From Sesamum alatum (taxonomy: Eukaryota; Streptophyta; Magnoliopsida; Lamiales; Pedaliaceae): a stretch of 64,000 nt of DNA. The position numbers and the translations under genes were made by a program. The notes under the pieces were generated by a model. The model made no database searches. It was not told the DNA's origin and saw nothing but the letters and a program-made list of their open reading frames with translations. The stretch lies in the NCBI GenBank assembly GCA_034509735.1, contig JACGWO010000006.1, forward strand, positions 4,851,001-4,915,000. Reading direction: 5' to 3'. Shown in pieces: positions 34,310-45,750 of this stretch; within the stretch, counting starts at the first letter, position 1, and each line of letters opens with the position of its first letter.

Positions 34310-37300
34310 GGGGATAGGGGAGAGGGTGGGATCTGTAGGCGCGGGTCTTGGGGATTGAGGAGGAAGTTGCCCATGGTGGAGGGGGGAGGGGGGGGGGGGT
34401 GATAAGAAGGTAGGAAGAAGATATAAAAGGGAAATATATGGAAAAAGGAGAGAAAAGATAAAGAGCTAAGGGCATTTTAGTCTTTGAAGCATTGTTATTA
34501 ATGGCTCACGGCACAAGATCCCAGCGCCATTTTCCGACAATAGCGCTCCGCCGGGCTGAAGCCAACCTTTTAAGGCTGGTTGGCTTTTATTTTTAAAAAA
34601 TAAACTGAAGAATAGAAGAACCCTAATCTTCTCCAATTTCTCTTTTATTTCTTCAGGTAATATCTTCTTTTTATATTTCTTCTCAGATGCTACTGCCTTT
34701 TCTCTCTTATTCTCTTGTTTCTTTGTCCTTTCTTCTTTTCTTCTGTCAAGCCTACTATTCCTGCCCTTGTTTATCCTTCTTTTTTTCCTTGAAACTTTGG
34801 TAAATTGTTGATTACTTTTTCAATGTGTATTTATTATTATTATTATTTAATGTCATAACTCGATTTTCTTGGTATAATATAAAATAATTTGCTAAACAAA
34901 TAAATTTGTGACTTTTCCTACTAAATTTTTATTATAATTTGTTTTTTTTCTTGAATTTTTTGGCTGAAAAGTCAAAAATCTAATCTCAAACCTGATGATA
35001 TTGGTAAAAATACCAAAGGTATAAATATATAAATTATATCTGTAAATCCAGCCCCTGCTTCAAAAGGCGCGCTGCACCATGCACCGTGGCTCCAGAGCAC
35101 CTTGCGCCATGATACGGCGTGCACCTTTGACAACTATGCTTTGAAGTTAATTCAGAGGACAAGTTTTCTGGCACTCTTTCCAACTAATTTTTACTTTTGA
35201 ACAACCCTTTGCAAATACTGTCAAGCTTGCTTAATTCTAGTTTTCAATTTTATCATTGTTTCTCCAAATGCAGGAGTTTTTACAATCACATATGCTCGCA
35301 TAATGTACAGAGAAAAGAAAATTGTAGAAGTCCCCACAATATTCCTAGGCACCTCGCATTTGATGTTAGATGCGTTATTATATTTAGAACTAGCCATAAT
35401 CCTACTATGCATTAGAACTTAGTGCAGTATTTGAATCATTTTGCCTCAACCCCCACCTCAGGAGAAAGAAAAAAAGGGAAAAGGAACAATGCTTCTAACT
35501 CCCTTTTGACTTTGTTTTGGTAACTTTGGCTCAAGTTTTAGGTTGATTTTCTTTATTATCGAGAGATAGAGAGAGAAAGATAAAGATATGTATGTGCATC
35601 TTTTAGTTGTTAATTTCTTAGTTCCGTGTTCTGTTTTTGTGTATGCTAAATAAAAATAAGTTAAAACGTACTAAACTGTGTGTTTTGTAAAAACATAGGC
35701 AAACATTCATGATACTTTTGGCTGTTTTTTAAATAACAAAAAAATGAAAATCATGCACTAAAGAATTTTGCTAGGATTAGAGAGAAGGTGAATATTTGAT
35801 ACCAAAATTAGATGTAGATAACCTGACAGGCTTTCTGTTCACATCCCTTTTTTAATTCTAATGTGTTTTTCAGATCTAGGATTTCCTTAATTTCTAGTCA
35901 TAATTCATCAGGACGCGGCTCAGGAATTCAAGTTAAGAGGCCAACTTCTCTCAGCACTATTTACGCTAGGTTAAAAACATGATGTGCCCCTAGTAGTTAG
36001 GTTGCTGCAATTTATACCCCTACCCTTCTAAAATTATAAGAACCTCCCCTTCAAATTTACTTGCTAAGAAGTCAAAACAACATATGTACGCTAAGAAGTC
36101 GGAACGACATATGTAAAAGACTAATTCATTTTCATTTAAGAACAAAGAAGAAATACTAAAAATTGTTACTTACAACTACTTCTTTGTAAGTTATGTTATT
36201 GTTCACTGTAACTTTTCCTTTTCAAAATTACAAAAACCTCCTCCCCAAAGGTATAATGATTACATTTCCCCATTATCTAATTTTATAATGTTTACATATA
36301 TCTTTCTAAATTTTCAAAGATTGTGGGTGTAATTGTTTTGTGTCTTCTCCTAAAAGGTAGGTAAATTGTAAGGTTCTGGTTATGTTGGATCATAGTTATA
36401 AATGGCGTGCTATATGATGCATGGTGCAAAAGGCGAGAGCCTAGCACCAATTTAGAAAATGACGTTGAGCTTTCGCCTGGCTCAACCATGGAGTGCACCA
36501 GCGCACCCTTTCTTGGGGTGCCGGGCATGCATGGTTGAAGCCCAGCCTTACAAGTAAAAACCAAGTTGAAGTAAAAAACCCTACTCTGCGCCAGTTTCTC
36601 TCCAGCAATAATGGTTTTCGTCCACCTCTTCATGTAACATCTTCTCTGTTACTTGTCTGTCTTTCTTGTTTCTTGTTTCTTCTTTCTTCCTGGAAACTAC
36701 TGCATTCTCTTTCTCTATTCTCTTCTGTCTTGTCCTTTCTTCTTTTCTTATCTGTCGCGATTGTGATTTTTCTTGCTGAACTTCTGATTGATTAGAGTTT
36801 GCTTTGTTTCCTAAATTTTCGGCTAAAAATTTAAAACCTAATCTGACCTGTTGATTTTGGTAAAAGTACTAATGGTATAAATGTATAAATTATTTCTACA
36901 AATATACGGCATGCTTCAAAAAGGCGCGTGCCTTGCCATCTGCCAAGCTCCAAAGCCCCTTTACGCCGTCACGCGCCCACCTTTAACGACTATGGTTAGG
37001 ATGTTATTGTTGCTTCTTGAAAACTAAGTATAGGGATTTTCTTTTGGAAATAGTGGATGAAATTGATATATTAGTATCATATACATATACTTACTGTGTC
37101 AAATTACAACTTGAAATATATATAATCTTATCCTATTTGGGACAACTTCCAATTATGAAATCAATAGAAGAGACTACCCATAGGCTCAAAGTCAATGAGG
37201 TCTCACAATAATGTCATCCTCCATTACAGAACAATCATGGGAATTTGTAATAATTCTCATGTCTATTAACAAGGGAAGTCACTAATAATGGTTATAGGTA

Positions 37301-37667
37301 AATTACAATGAGTTCCCCTAAAGTTTGCTATAATTACAAATACTTTCTCGTTGTTACAAATACCCTGCTGGAATTAACGTCCATCTAAAAAAAACCCCTA
37401 CGATGGGCTATCACGAGGGGTATTTGTTAGACGACCGTTATTTTTAGGAGGGTATTTGTAATTTTTCAAACAACAATTGGGTATTTGTATGGCAAACTTA
37501 GGGGATTCCGTTGTAACTTACCCTATTTATTTTCGAAAGAAAAGTGAATAATTACCCTGATTAACAAGGGAGGAGTGAGTAACCCTTCCATACTAAACTT
37601 CTCCTGTGGCTTAAAATTTTTGCTAACAGCTGAGTATTTGGGTGCTTTGCAGGCTCAAGATTTGTAG
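29710..37667 (+). CDS. Agenet-domain protein with two tandem Agenet cassettes
   Basis: Exon 1 (29710-30192) starts at ATG and ends GAG|GTAAGC. Exon 2 is 32943-33398. A last tiny exon (37653-37667) is inferred. Predicted length is about 317 residues. Each large exon encodes one cassette of two Agenet (Tudor-like) modules. Exon 1 has EVEISSDEEGFRGSWYAGTVV then EEVDAYYSDGWWEGIITEVV and YLVFFRGTREQI. Exon 2 repeats the pattern. Plant Agenet proteins such as AGDP1 read histone H3 methylation in heterochromatin, so a chromatin-reader role in the nucleus is inferred. The known AGDP1 has three cassettes, so this is a shorter relative. Intron 1 is 2.75 kb, and intron 2 (4.25 kb) holds two hAT elements and a MITE. 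Coding sequence is GC-richer than its surroundings and intact. Confidence 0.88.
32943..33398 (+). CDS. Agenet gene, exon 2 (second cassette)
   Basis: Acceptor TTCTAATGCAG precedes 32943 and donor AAG|GTACTA follows 33398. 152 codons, phase 0 at both ends. Motifs: EVVEVSSDEEGFEGAWFIATVV, then EEVDALYNEGWWRGVISKVL and YSVYFKNTEEELKF, ending WVNGKWV. Nearly every position of the exon 1 cassette has its counterpart here, which points to internal duplication. Confidence 0.9.
34379..34401. repeat. G-rich homopolymer tract
   Basis: Nearly pure G run in Agenet intron 2. An (AT)n tract lies close by at 34275-34303. Confidence 0.8.
34490..35138. mobile_element. hAT-type non-autonomous element with 8-bp TSD
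   Basis: Flanked by the exact duplication CTTTGAAG (34482-34489 and 35139-35146). The ends CATTGTTATTAATGGC and GCACCTTTGACAACTATG are inverse. An 8-bp TSD is the hAT hallmark. It lies in Agenet intron 2 and is the same family as 36391-36994. Confidence 0.8.
36391..36994. mobile_element. hAT-type non-autonomous element, second copy
   Basis: The ends CATAGTTATAAATGGCG and CACCTTTAACGACTATG, the internal pyrimidine-rich tract and the GC-rich 'aaaaggcgcgygcctt' segment match the copy at 34490, in the same orientation. Flanks TGTTGGAT and GTTAGGAT look like a diverged 8-bp TSD. Confidence 0.7.
37296..37524. mobile_element. MITE, about 229 bp
   Basis: AGGTAAATTACAATGAGTTCC at the left and the complement of 'ggattccgttgtaacttaccct' at the right form about 40-bp TIRs. 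No coding sequence. It lies near the 3' end of Agenet intron 2. Confidence 0.65.
37653..37667 (+). CDS. Putative terminal exon of the Agenet gene
   Basis: Acceptor GGGTGCTTTGCAG is followed by codons for AQDL and TAG, in phase with exon 2. This is inferred. The alternative is read-through past 33398, which stops after 18 residues. Confidence 0.45.
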   Translation, partial: AQDL

Positions 37668-38685
37668 ACGCTCACCATTCCTTTTCATAGTGTATATGCT
37701 TTGAATCTCCCTCTGTTGAAATGTTCCTGTACCATACCAAAACTTAAACTGGGATCTTTTGACTTTAGATCCAACTTTATTAGGCTAGCTGATGTTGTCT
37801 TCACCGCTGAAATTTTATGATGGTTTTCTGATAATTATGTCCGGGTAAGTCCATGTTCATTTTGTCTGAAATGTAAGGTCCAAATGATCATTTAGAAAGC
37901 TGAGAAAGGTTGTGTTGGTTGATTAGTTCTTGGTGAATGAGTTTTAGTTAGATGGTTAGTATTTATAATTTCTAGGATATATTTGTGGTATGCCCCATAA
38001 ACTTGCTAATTTAAAATGAAAAGTTCCTCAATTATTTTTAGGGTAAATTACATCCTCATTTCCTGACATTAGGTCTAGTTATACAAACATCTCTTATTAT
38101 TTGTAAAAATTATGACTCCACCATCTAAGGGGGTGTGGGTGTATATTTACCTCAGGGGTGTATTAGTAAAATTTTGTCTCCGAATAGGGTGGGTGTAATT
38201 GATATTTGGTGAAGAGCAATAACTATTTGTATAATTGGACCTAACTTGTTGAATTGTCCTCTTATTCTTGTACCAATCTAATAAGAGATAAAGTAAAGTA
38301 GGCACATGTTTAAGTTGTGTCTCACCTCTTAGGTTAGATTGTTAGGTTAACTATACCTACTCTTTTTGAATGGTGTATTCTGCACTCTCAAACTTGAGAA
38401 ATTACAACCAGAGCTCATCTGAAGTATCTATTTTTTAAAGACAAATATGCAGAATATGCATCTTTTTTTCCATTCCATTATGTTTATGTCTATCAAGTAT
38501 CCACTTGATTTGTAAGTTTTTAGGGAGAATTACAATTTTGGTCCCTATTTGATCATTTATTCGATTTCAGTTTCTAAATTTCAGTTACAATGTAACTTTG
38601 GTCCTTAAATTGGTATTCATTTAACAATTTTATCTTTTTTATGTCGAACCAAATTAGAAATGCAACCGAACGAGCGAACAAATCC

Positions 38686-38973
38686 CTTTCGTTTTTTCAT
38701 TGTTGTGTTTGGGTGGATGGATTTAAGTTTTAGGAAAGGGTTTATATGAAGGATTTCAAATGACTCGATATCAAGAAATCTCTTTCGATTTTTCATAGTT
38801 GTGTTTGGGTGGATGGATTTAAGTTTTAGGAAAGGGTTTATATGAAGGATTTCAAATGACTCGATATCAAGAAATCTCTTTTGTTTTTTCATTGTTGTGT
38901 TTGAGTGGATGGATTTAAGTTCGAGGAAAGAGTTTATAGAAAGGATTTCAAATGACTCGATATCAAGAGAATT
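38686..38973. repeat. Tandem repeat, three 96-bp units
   Basis: Units begin at 38686, 38782 and 38878 with 'ctttygwttttcatwgttgtg'. The first two are almost identical and the third is diverged. The minus-strand frame 38617-38892 stays open because 96 is a multiple of 3, which I treat as an artefact. Confidence 0.92.
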
Positions 38974-39218
38974 TGAAATTCATTAATATTTCACAAAATA
39001 TGATTCTAAATGAGAGTGGAAGGATCATCAACAATTTTCTCAGCGGATTTCTAATAGTTTTCAAGGATAAAACATTAGGTACTCCATATGAAGTTCTACC
39101 AGTTATAATATTAACATCCTCGTTAGTAAAATTACAAGTACAAGCCATGATATCGAAATTATAGTTTATATTGATGCGTTGCTCTCAAGAGCAAAAACTC
39201 ACATTGACACTCGTTGAG

Positions 39219-40436
39219 GTAAATTATATCAATATCCACTCATAATGTACATTTGTAATTTTGTAAAGGGTTAAAAGTAGACACCTCCAACGTTTGGGTT
39301 GTTCTGCATTTTGCCCCTTAATTATTTTTTATTTTTTTTACGTTCGACCGCTCAACCTTTGATTTTTGTAGCACTTTGTCTTTAATTTTTTTTAAAAATT
39401 TTCGGGGTATCAAATCGGAATATTCCAGCTACGTGAATACACACACCCAAAGCTAATTTAGTGGTGGGTAAAATTATAATTGCACATCCCCAATTTAAAA
39501 AAAAAAAAGAAAAAAAACAGAGAAAGCAAAAATAAAAAATCCACAAAATTAAAAGGTCTTCTTCATCTTCCACCCCAAAATGAAGGTCTTCTTCTTTATC
39601 TTCCTTGCTGACCATCCAACCATTTTTGCGTCGATGCTCCCTCTGCTGGACCAACCACACTCTCTTTAGTGTATTTATGAAGTTCAGGTACAAATTCATT
39701 TGAAAATTCCTTCATTATTTTCAACCCTTGATTTCTCTTTTTTTGCCTTATTGTTATCTCATTTGTTTCTTTTCTTGCTTGATTTTTCTTGAACTGGGTC
39801 TGATGGGGCTGATTTTACAATGCATTTGGTGAAGGGAAATTAGTTGGTGTTTGTGATAGAGGAACTCAATTTGAAAAAGGGAAAAGACCCAAAATTTGGA
39901 GATGGGGGAAAGATTGTAGGAGATGCGAAGGAGGTGGGTGTCAGTTGTGAAGGAGGGCGTCGGCTGTGAAGGTGGTGGTGCAGCTGCTGGAGGTCGACGA
40001 CAGCGACGAAGAGGTGGATGGTGGCTGAAAATGTGAAGACCCTAAATTTGAAAATTTGGGTGAAGGTGGGTGACAAAGGAAAGGAAAGACTCAAAATTTG
40101 GGTTTATTTTATTTTGATTCTTTGTGTTTGTTTTTGTTTTTTTAAGTCGATTGATGAAATTATGATTTTACCCAGCCCATAACTCGTCCAAAGGCGCGTG
40201 CATCCATACAATGGAATCTTCCAATTAGATTCGCCTGAAATTTAAAAAAAGTTGGTTGGGGGGCAAAGTGCTACAAAATTCAAAGGTTGGATGGTCGAAT
40301 GTAAGAAAAAACAATTGGGGGGCAAAGTGTAAAACGATCAAAATGTTGAGGGTATCTGCTTTTAACCCTTTTGTAAAAGAATATGGGGTGTTTATGTAAT
40401 TAAATTTAATTTTAGAGGGTGTTGATATAATTCATA
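39219..40436. mobile_element. MITE split by a nested element
   Basis: The left half (39219-39258, 'ggtaaattatatcaatatcc') and right half (40378-40436, ending 'agagggtgttgatataatt') are inverse ends of one small foldback element. A MULE inserted into it at 39268. Confidence 0.6.
39268..40368. mobile_element. Mutator-type element with 9-bp TSD, nested
   Basis: Flanked by the exact 9-bp duplication TTTTGTAAA (39259-39267 and 40369-40377). The ends GGGTTAAAAGTAGACACC and its inverted partner extend into about 200-bp arms. The roughly 600-bp centre has no recognisable gene. A minus-strand frame at 39840-40094 is low-complexity. Confidence 0.85.
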
Positions 40437-40455
40437 ATATTCCAACATTGATATT

Positions 40456-41089
40456 GGGAAAAATGCAATCTACTCCTCTGTGTTATTCAAAAAGTGGCAA
40501 AATGCCCCTCGTGAACAAAAAAATTCTCAGTTTACCTACTTCTGTTTTTAAAGAAAAAGTAAAATACCCCTTCTACGCAAATAGTGTAACACATGCGCCA
40601 TATTTATTTTATTTTTTTTAATTTATGTTGTTAGTTTACAACTATTGAATCTTATTTTGATAGATAAATGGTCCAAATTCAATTTGCATATACAATTACG
40701 GTTAAATTCATTTTGCCCTCCTGTGAGCCCCTTGTGAGAATTTTAGTATCAAGAACCATTCCTATGTTACGAACAATCCATCACACAGCTCCCTGGTCAA
40801 TTTAAACATATGTTTTTAGCTGTTAGGACTAAAATGCCTTGCATATTGACTAGGTTTAGATCAACTCTCATTTAAAATTGATTATTTATATAATATATTA
40901 TATAAATTTTAATTAAAATATACTTATAATATATAAAACACAGGGGGTAAATTGTTTCATTTTGGAAAACACAGGGATGTAAATTGTTTCATTTTAAAAA
41001 ATACAAGGGGGTAAATTGCTATTTATTCTTTTATTTGGGGGGTAATTTGCACATTTGCAATATCACAGGAGGTTGTTTGCATTTTTCCT
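40456..41089. mobile_element. TIR element with short internal repeats
   Basis: GGGAAAAATGCAATCTACTCC and the complement of 'cacaggaggttgtttgcatttttccta' are about 30-bp TIRs. The right half has three tandem copies of a 36-40 bp unit ('gggtaaattgtttcatttt'). No clean TSD. Confidence 0.6.
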
Positions 41090-41279
41090 ATATATATATA
41101 TAACATGATTTACAGCTACACATTTAGGGGACATAAAAGTCATTTTAAAAATAAATTTTAAGTAAAATCGCACATAAGTCGTGTGATGCACACCCATTAC
41201 ATAAGGGTGTATTTTGCTTTTTTTTTTTTAAATATATATATATATATATAGAAAGATAAATTATGTAAAAAAAACATCA

Positions 41280-41385
41280 CAAAGGGCTAGTTTGTCACTT
41301 TTTAATAAGAGAAGGGGCAGGATGTTTTTTCCACAAAGGGCTAGTTTGTCACTTTTGAAAAGGGGCGGGATGCATTTTGCCCTAG
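41280..41385. repeat. Two-copy tandem repeat
   Basis: 'cacaaagggctagtttgtcactttt' plus a 'ggggcrggatg' segment occurs twice, 51-53 bp apart. Confidence 0.75.
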
Positions 41386-41434
41386 TGATATTAGCTGCTC
41401 TCTTGAGGCAACACCATCTTCCAACCTAAACTCA

Positions 41435-42031
41435 ATTAGGGGTGGCAACGGGCTTAGGTTTGGGTGGATTTGCGATTCGCCCCGATTATTTTTTGACTCT
41501 GCCGCCCTGCCCCGATACAAAATCCATCGGAGCGGGTCTAACCCGATAGACCCGATTATTTTTTTTTTTTATTATTTGTTTTAAATATTAAAAAAATTTA
41601 GTATTTTTTTTAATATATCAATTACAAATAAAATTGATCACGATTTAACTCAAACTCAAGTCAAAAAGGATTTTTAAGTACAAATGAAATTGTTCATAAT
41701 AAAACAACTCAAACAATTCATATCGATTATGCATTAGTAACAGCTTCCTCATTGTTAAGTATTGTGTGATAATTTTTCAATTCATCAACTGTTGAACAAG
41801 TACCTAACAATAACTAAATTAAATTATATGATATTTTGTTAATGCATATTCTATCATTGATAAAATAAAAGGAATATATATATATATATAAACGAGGCGG
41901 GTCTTTAAGAGCTCGGGAGTCGGGTCCAAATTATTAGGATCTGCCCCATTTTTAATTTTTTAGACCCGGGCTATCCCATTAAGAGCGTGCTTGGGGTGAT
42001 TTTTGTCGGATTCGGATTGAATTGCTACCCC
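41435..42031. mobile_element. hAT-type non-autonomous element
   Basis: AGGGGTGGCAACGGGC at the left and GAATTGCTACCCC at the right are classic hAT-like ends. The 8-mer TAAACTCA flanks both sides (41427-41434 and 42032-42039), though three extra bases separate it from the left TIR. Confidence 0.75.
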
Positions 42032-42342
42032 TAAACTCAGGTGCTCGTGGGGTACAGATTTCACTAGACGTTCCTTGTTATTTATCAAGAGATGTACCTA
42101 AAGTAAATTTGAAACTACAACTACAACCACACTTTAAAACGCTTACAATAATATTCATATGTATCATTGAAAATGCATACCATTCCAATACTCGTAAACA
42201 TTATTTTCCGCATGCAAACATATATTTGCATTATAATTTCCAGATTCATTAAATATAGAGTAAGAAAACATATTTGTACATTGTGTATATTATATTATAA
42301 CCTAACTCCTTGTAAAACGTAGAAATAACCCACAAAGAATTA

Positions 42343-42349
42343 TTAGACT
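42343..42349 (-). terminator. U2 3'-end box
   Basis: AGTCTAA on the minus strand a few bases after the RNA end, preceded by CA. It fits the plant 3' box CA(N)3-10AGTNNAA that directs snRNA 3' end formation. Confidence 0.8.
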
Positions 42350-42354
42350 GGTGT

Positions 42355-42553
42355 TGGTGGGGTGCGCCAGGCCCTTGCAGTAGTGCAACGCATGGGCGAC
42401 GCGCGAAGGCCCAGACAGCAAGCTGCCTTCATGGGCCATTCCCCCTATAAAAATAAATTTAATATCATGTGGGCCTATGGCCCACGTATTAGATATTAAA
42501 CTGATAAGAACAGATACTACACTTGATCTTAGCCAAAAGGCCGAGAAAGGTAC
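42355..42553 (-). ncRNA. U2: U2 spliceosomal snRNA
   Basis: 199 nt. U2 is the snRNA that pairs with the intron branch site in the nuclear spliceosome. The 5' end TACCTTTCTCGGCCTTTTGG, followed by CTAAGATCAAGTG, is the canonical U2 start, and GTAGTA, the branch-site pairing sequence, is at 42515-42520. Stem-loop II (GTGGGCC/GGCCCAC), the U-rich Sm region near 42446-42457 and the 3' part with CATGCGTTGCACTACTGCA are all present. The first base is G where A is usual. All plant snRNA promoter and 3' elements are in place (separate entries), so this is likely a functional gene. The minus-strand 'protein' frame over it is not coding. Confidence 0.93.
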
Positions 42554-42580
42554 GAGTTTCTTAATATTGGGCATTGTTTT

Positions 42581-42588
42581 TTTATATT
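42581..42588 (-). promoter_or_regulatory. TATA box of U2
   Basis: AATATAAA on the minus strand, 32 bp from the USE and about 33 bp before the RNA start. This USE-TATA spacing fits Pol II transcription of plant snRNAs, since the Pol III type is about one helical turn shorter. Confidence 0.88.
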
Positions 42589-42618
42589 GTGTTCATTCCC
42601 ACGTGTTTTACTAGGAAG

Positions 42619-42629
42619 CGATGTGGGAT
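42619..42629 (-). promoter_or_regulatory. Upstream sequence element (USE) of U2
   Basis: ATCCCACATCG on the minus strand, an exact match to the plant snRNA USE consensus RTCCCACATCG. Confidence 0.92.
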
Positions 42630-42639
42630 GAGGAAAACC

Positions 42640-43488
42640 AACTCGACTGCACACAATGACCAAAATCTGCATACTTTTTAACCTTCAGTTTCTTTTCTTT
42701 TTCTATAGAAACGGTGTTTATATAGTTACATTGATATTATGAAAATGAGAAATATATCAATGCTATCAATAAGCTCGCATTACGATAAATTGATTGTGAA
42801 TGAAGACATATTAAGTGAGACAATTTCTCATATTTTTTATTGGACTTAAACTCGTGACTTTGAACTTGTTCATGAATAAACTTCTTATTTCTCGTATGGC
42901 CGTTTTTCAAACATACGTACTTCAACGTAGTTAATAATTTATGAAGAAAAAAATATTTAAAGAAAAACTTTGCAAGAACCTCATGATAATACCAGTAAAT
43001 TATTATTCGTTACACGAGTATAATCTAAGAAATAAACCAAACTGCTCGATACTCAATTAAAATCGATCAATAAAAATTCGTTTTCATTCGATTGTTAAAG
43101 TTAACAAACTAGACTTCGATAAAACTCCATTCGATAAATTTTCTAACTCAATTCAATTAGTACAAAAAATAATAAAATATACTGAAAAATATCAAATAAT
43201 AAAAGCACGATTTCTGTTGTTTCCAACACATTGATTTCATATGGCAATTGAGCTCAAATTCTGCTTAGCTTTTCTCCATTAGATCTAACAGCCATTTTCT
43301 GGAATACACTATCCATCGGTTATTAGATCTACCTTCAATGCAGTCGATGAATCTGTTCATCCTACCCCTCGAAGAGAAGGGACGTGCACAATTGAGAAGA
43401 GGATATAATAGTCTGATGCAAAGCCTAAAAATCAGTTGCCCGTGTCGATTTCATTGGGTGATCTGAATTCTGCAAATCAATACTTGAG
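42640..43488. other. Intergenic; 3' flank of the hydrolase gene
   Basis: AT-rich without recognisable genes. The part nearest 43488 should hold the 3' UTR of the minus-strand hydrolase gene. Confidence 0.4.
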
Positions 43489-44918
43489 CTACAGGAACCG
43501 TTGAAGAAAATCTTTGATCTCATCAATGTATGGTGATCTTGTTGGAATTATATGACCGAGGTCGTGTTCCACAATGACCGAAGAGCCGTTCTGGAACAGG
43601 GAAGCAAGCTGTCTACTAGCTTCGCAATCTATCTGTCTGTCTTTACCCTCTTTGCAACCAAAAATATGGAGTGAGGGGCAATTGATTGATCCCTCAACAT
43701 ATTCTGTCATATTAACAGCAAAACCAGAGCATAAAACCACAAATCTGAAATCCATTTCACCCTTAAGCTTCTCCCTGTGAGCACCGACTAAAGCAGCCAT
43801 TGCTGCTCCTTGCGAGAATCCCAGTATCCCATCAAACGGGCCTGCCTCAGAGAATATGGTCTTCAAATATTCAATAGACTTCTCAAACCCCTCAGTCTGC
43901 TGTTGGTACTGCAGGGAGTCAAATGGAGCTTGAGCTATCTTCCATTCAGCATCCTGCGTTCCATCATAATCTGAAGCAACTAGCCATGCAAACTTTCTAT
44001 TGCACTGGTTGAAGGGTGGGCACTGCTGTGATAAGGCGGATTCACAGCTGTGAGTTTGATCAGTCGGAGGGGGTTGGTATATGAAAGGTAGTTCGTGTGG
44101 GGCATCGACAAAAACAAGCTCGGCAATGTTCTTGAGTTTCTTGGCCAATGAAGCTGTTCTTCCTTTAAAACTGGATGCATTCTGCCGGAAGCCATGCAAG
44201 CATAAAATTCGTAGTTTTCTGATTGACCTGGTCACAGCTGTATGTTGTCCTGTTGCAGTGAGTTTTCTCTTTAATAAGCAAGGTAGAACGGCGAAAAAAA
44301 TGGTCGAGATTTAGAGAAAATTAAGTAGATGTCATACAATTGTTCCTAGTCAAATCGGACGGTGTAGCTAAACTAATTGCATGGAAGTGTTAGTGAGGAT
44401 AGCAACTTTATGGATGTGAAAGGACCACAAGTTGGTCGTATAAAACCAATTGAAGGAATGCTAAGAATACAGACCTTACCTTTACTTCCTTGATCAGCGT
44501 TGAAACTATCACCACGAGATACTGGTTGCAATACTTCTTCTGACACATCATCTATCGAGGAAATTGATGCAACAGGCTTAGTATTTTTCCGGCACAATTC
44601 ACAAATATAAGAAGATTCCTTTTCCTGCAAAATATGGTAGCTGAAATTTAACTTGACTTGCTATCAAGCAAAACGTTTGACTGTAGAATTTTCTGATTTG
44701 CAGCAGCTAATTACATGGTTGCTAATCCTAAAATTTATTTATTAAATACTGATTCCGCATCTACGGGTTTAAGTATTGTAAATAGCACATACCTGACAAC
44801 TATCACAGATCAACACAAGCATCCTACAGTGAGTACACCGGCAGCGTGAAGTATAGTCGTCAAATGGAGCACCGCAGAGAAGGCAAGTACCCAAGATACT
44901 AGAATCTGAGCTCCCAAC
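43489..44918 (-). CDS. FSH1-type serine hydrolase with zinc-ribbon-like region (rhodanese STR6-like), 3' part
   Basis: Three minus-strand exons: 44793-44918, 44480-44624 and 43489-44249, with GT/AG borders and matching phases between the last two. The last exon is an FSH1 alpha/beta hydrolase (PF03959). Counting from its first Met there are LCLHGF (11-16), nucleophile Ser141 in GFSQG and His228 in HDLGH, with Asp199 likely. The first exon shows clustered cysteines (CRCTHCRMLVLICDSC). This order (zinc-binding tail, then FSH1) matches plant 'rhodanese-like domain protein 6', where an N-terminal rhodanese precedes it. That part would lie upstream, where the window has 230 bp, the N gap and then repeats. 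In the first exon an extra T near 44880 shifts the frame before the cysteine motif. The substrate is unknown. The gene is incomplete here. Confidence 0.82.
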
Positions 44919-45148
44919 TGAAACCCTTTAATAAATATATCGTGATATTAGGTCACCAAGATCAATATCTCCACATAGCAGTTTTTACCCTAAATCTGCA
45001 GGCTTTGAACATTTCTATTACCAAAGACACGAAGATTAACTAAAAATTCTGTTCAAGCTTCTGTAGGACCAGTGCAAAAATAGAGATAACTACAGCAAAA
45101 CAAATCGGACATGGAAACCAACTATATGTTGAAAGACATAACACAAAT

Positions 45149-45648
45149 NNNNNNNNNNNNNNNNNNNNNNNNNNNNNNNNNNNNNNNNNNNNNNNNNNNN
45201 NNNNNNNNNNNNNNNNNNNNNNNNNNNNNNNNNNNNNNNNNNNNNNNNNNNNNNNNNNNNNNNNNNNNNNNNNNNNNNNNNNNNNNNNNNNNNNNNNNNN
45301 NNNNNNNNNNNNNNNNNNNNNNNNNNNNNNNNNNNNNNNNNNNNNNNNNNNNNNNNNNNNNNNNNNNNNNNNNNNNNNNNNNNNNNNNNNNNNNNNNNNN
45401 NNNNNNNNNNNNNNNNNNNNNNNNNNNNNNNNNNNNNNNNNNNNNNNNNNNNNNNNNNNNNNNNNNNNNNNNNNNNNNNNNNNNNNNNNNNNNNNNNNNN
45501 NNNNNNNNNNNNNNNNNNNNNNNNNNNNNNNNNNNNNNNNNNNNNNNNNNNNNNNNNNNNNNNNNNNNNNNNNNNNNNNNNNNNNNNNNNNNNNNNNNNN
45601 NNNNNNNNNNNNNNNNNNNNNNNNNNNNNNNNNNNNNNNNNNNNNNNN
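45149..45648. other. Assembly gap, 500 N
   Basis: Exactly 500 N, so the true length is probably unknown. It sits just upstream of the first visible exon of the hydrolase gene. Confidence 1.
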
Positions 45649-45750
45649 CACCATACATCGACCACATTGGTTAACGATCAACATTTATGGTTTAAGGCAA
45701 TTGAAACAGAAGAAAAAGGTCGAGTTTGGGGTATAGGCTCGGAGGCAAGG

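Noticed and set aside
42302..42574. 90-codon minus-strand ORF
   Set aside because: It is the U2 snRNA gene read as protein.
45040..45684. Long ORFs across 45.1-45.7 kb
   Set aside because: They consist of the 500 N gap.
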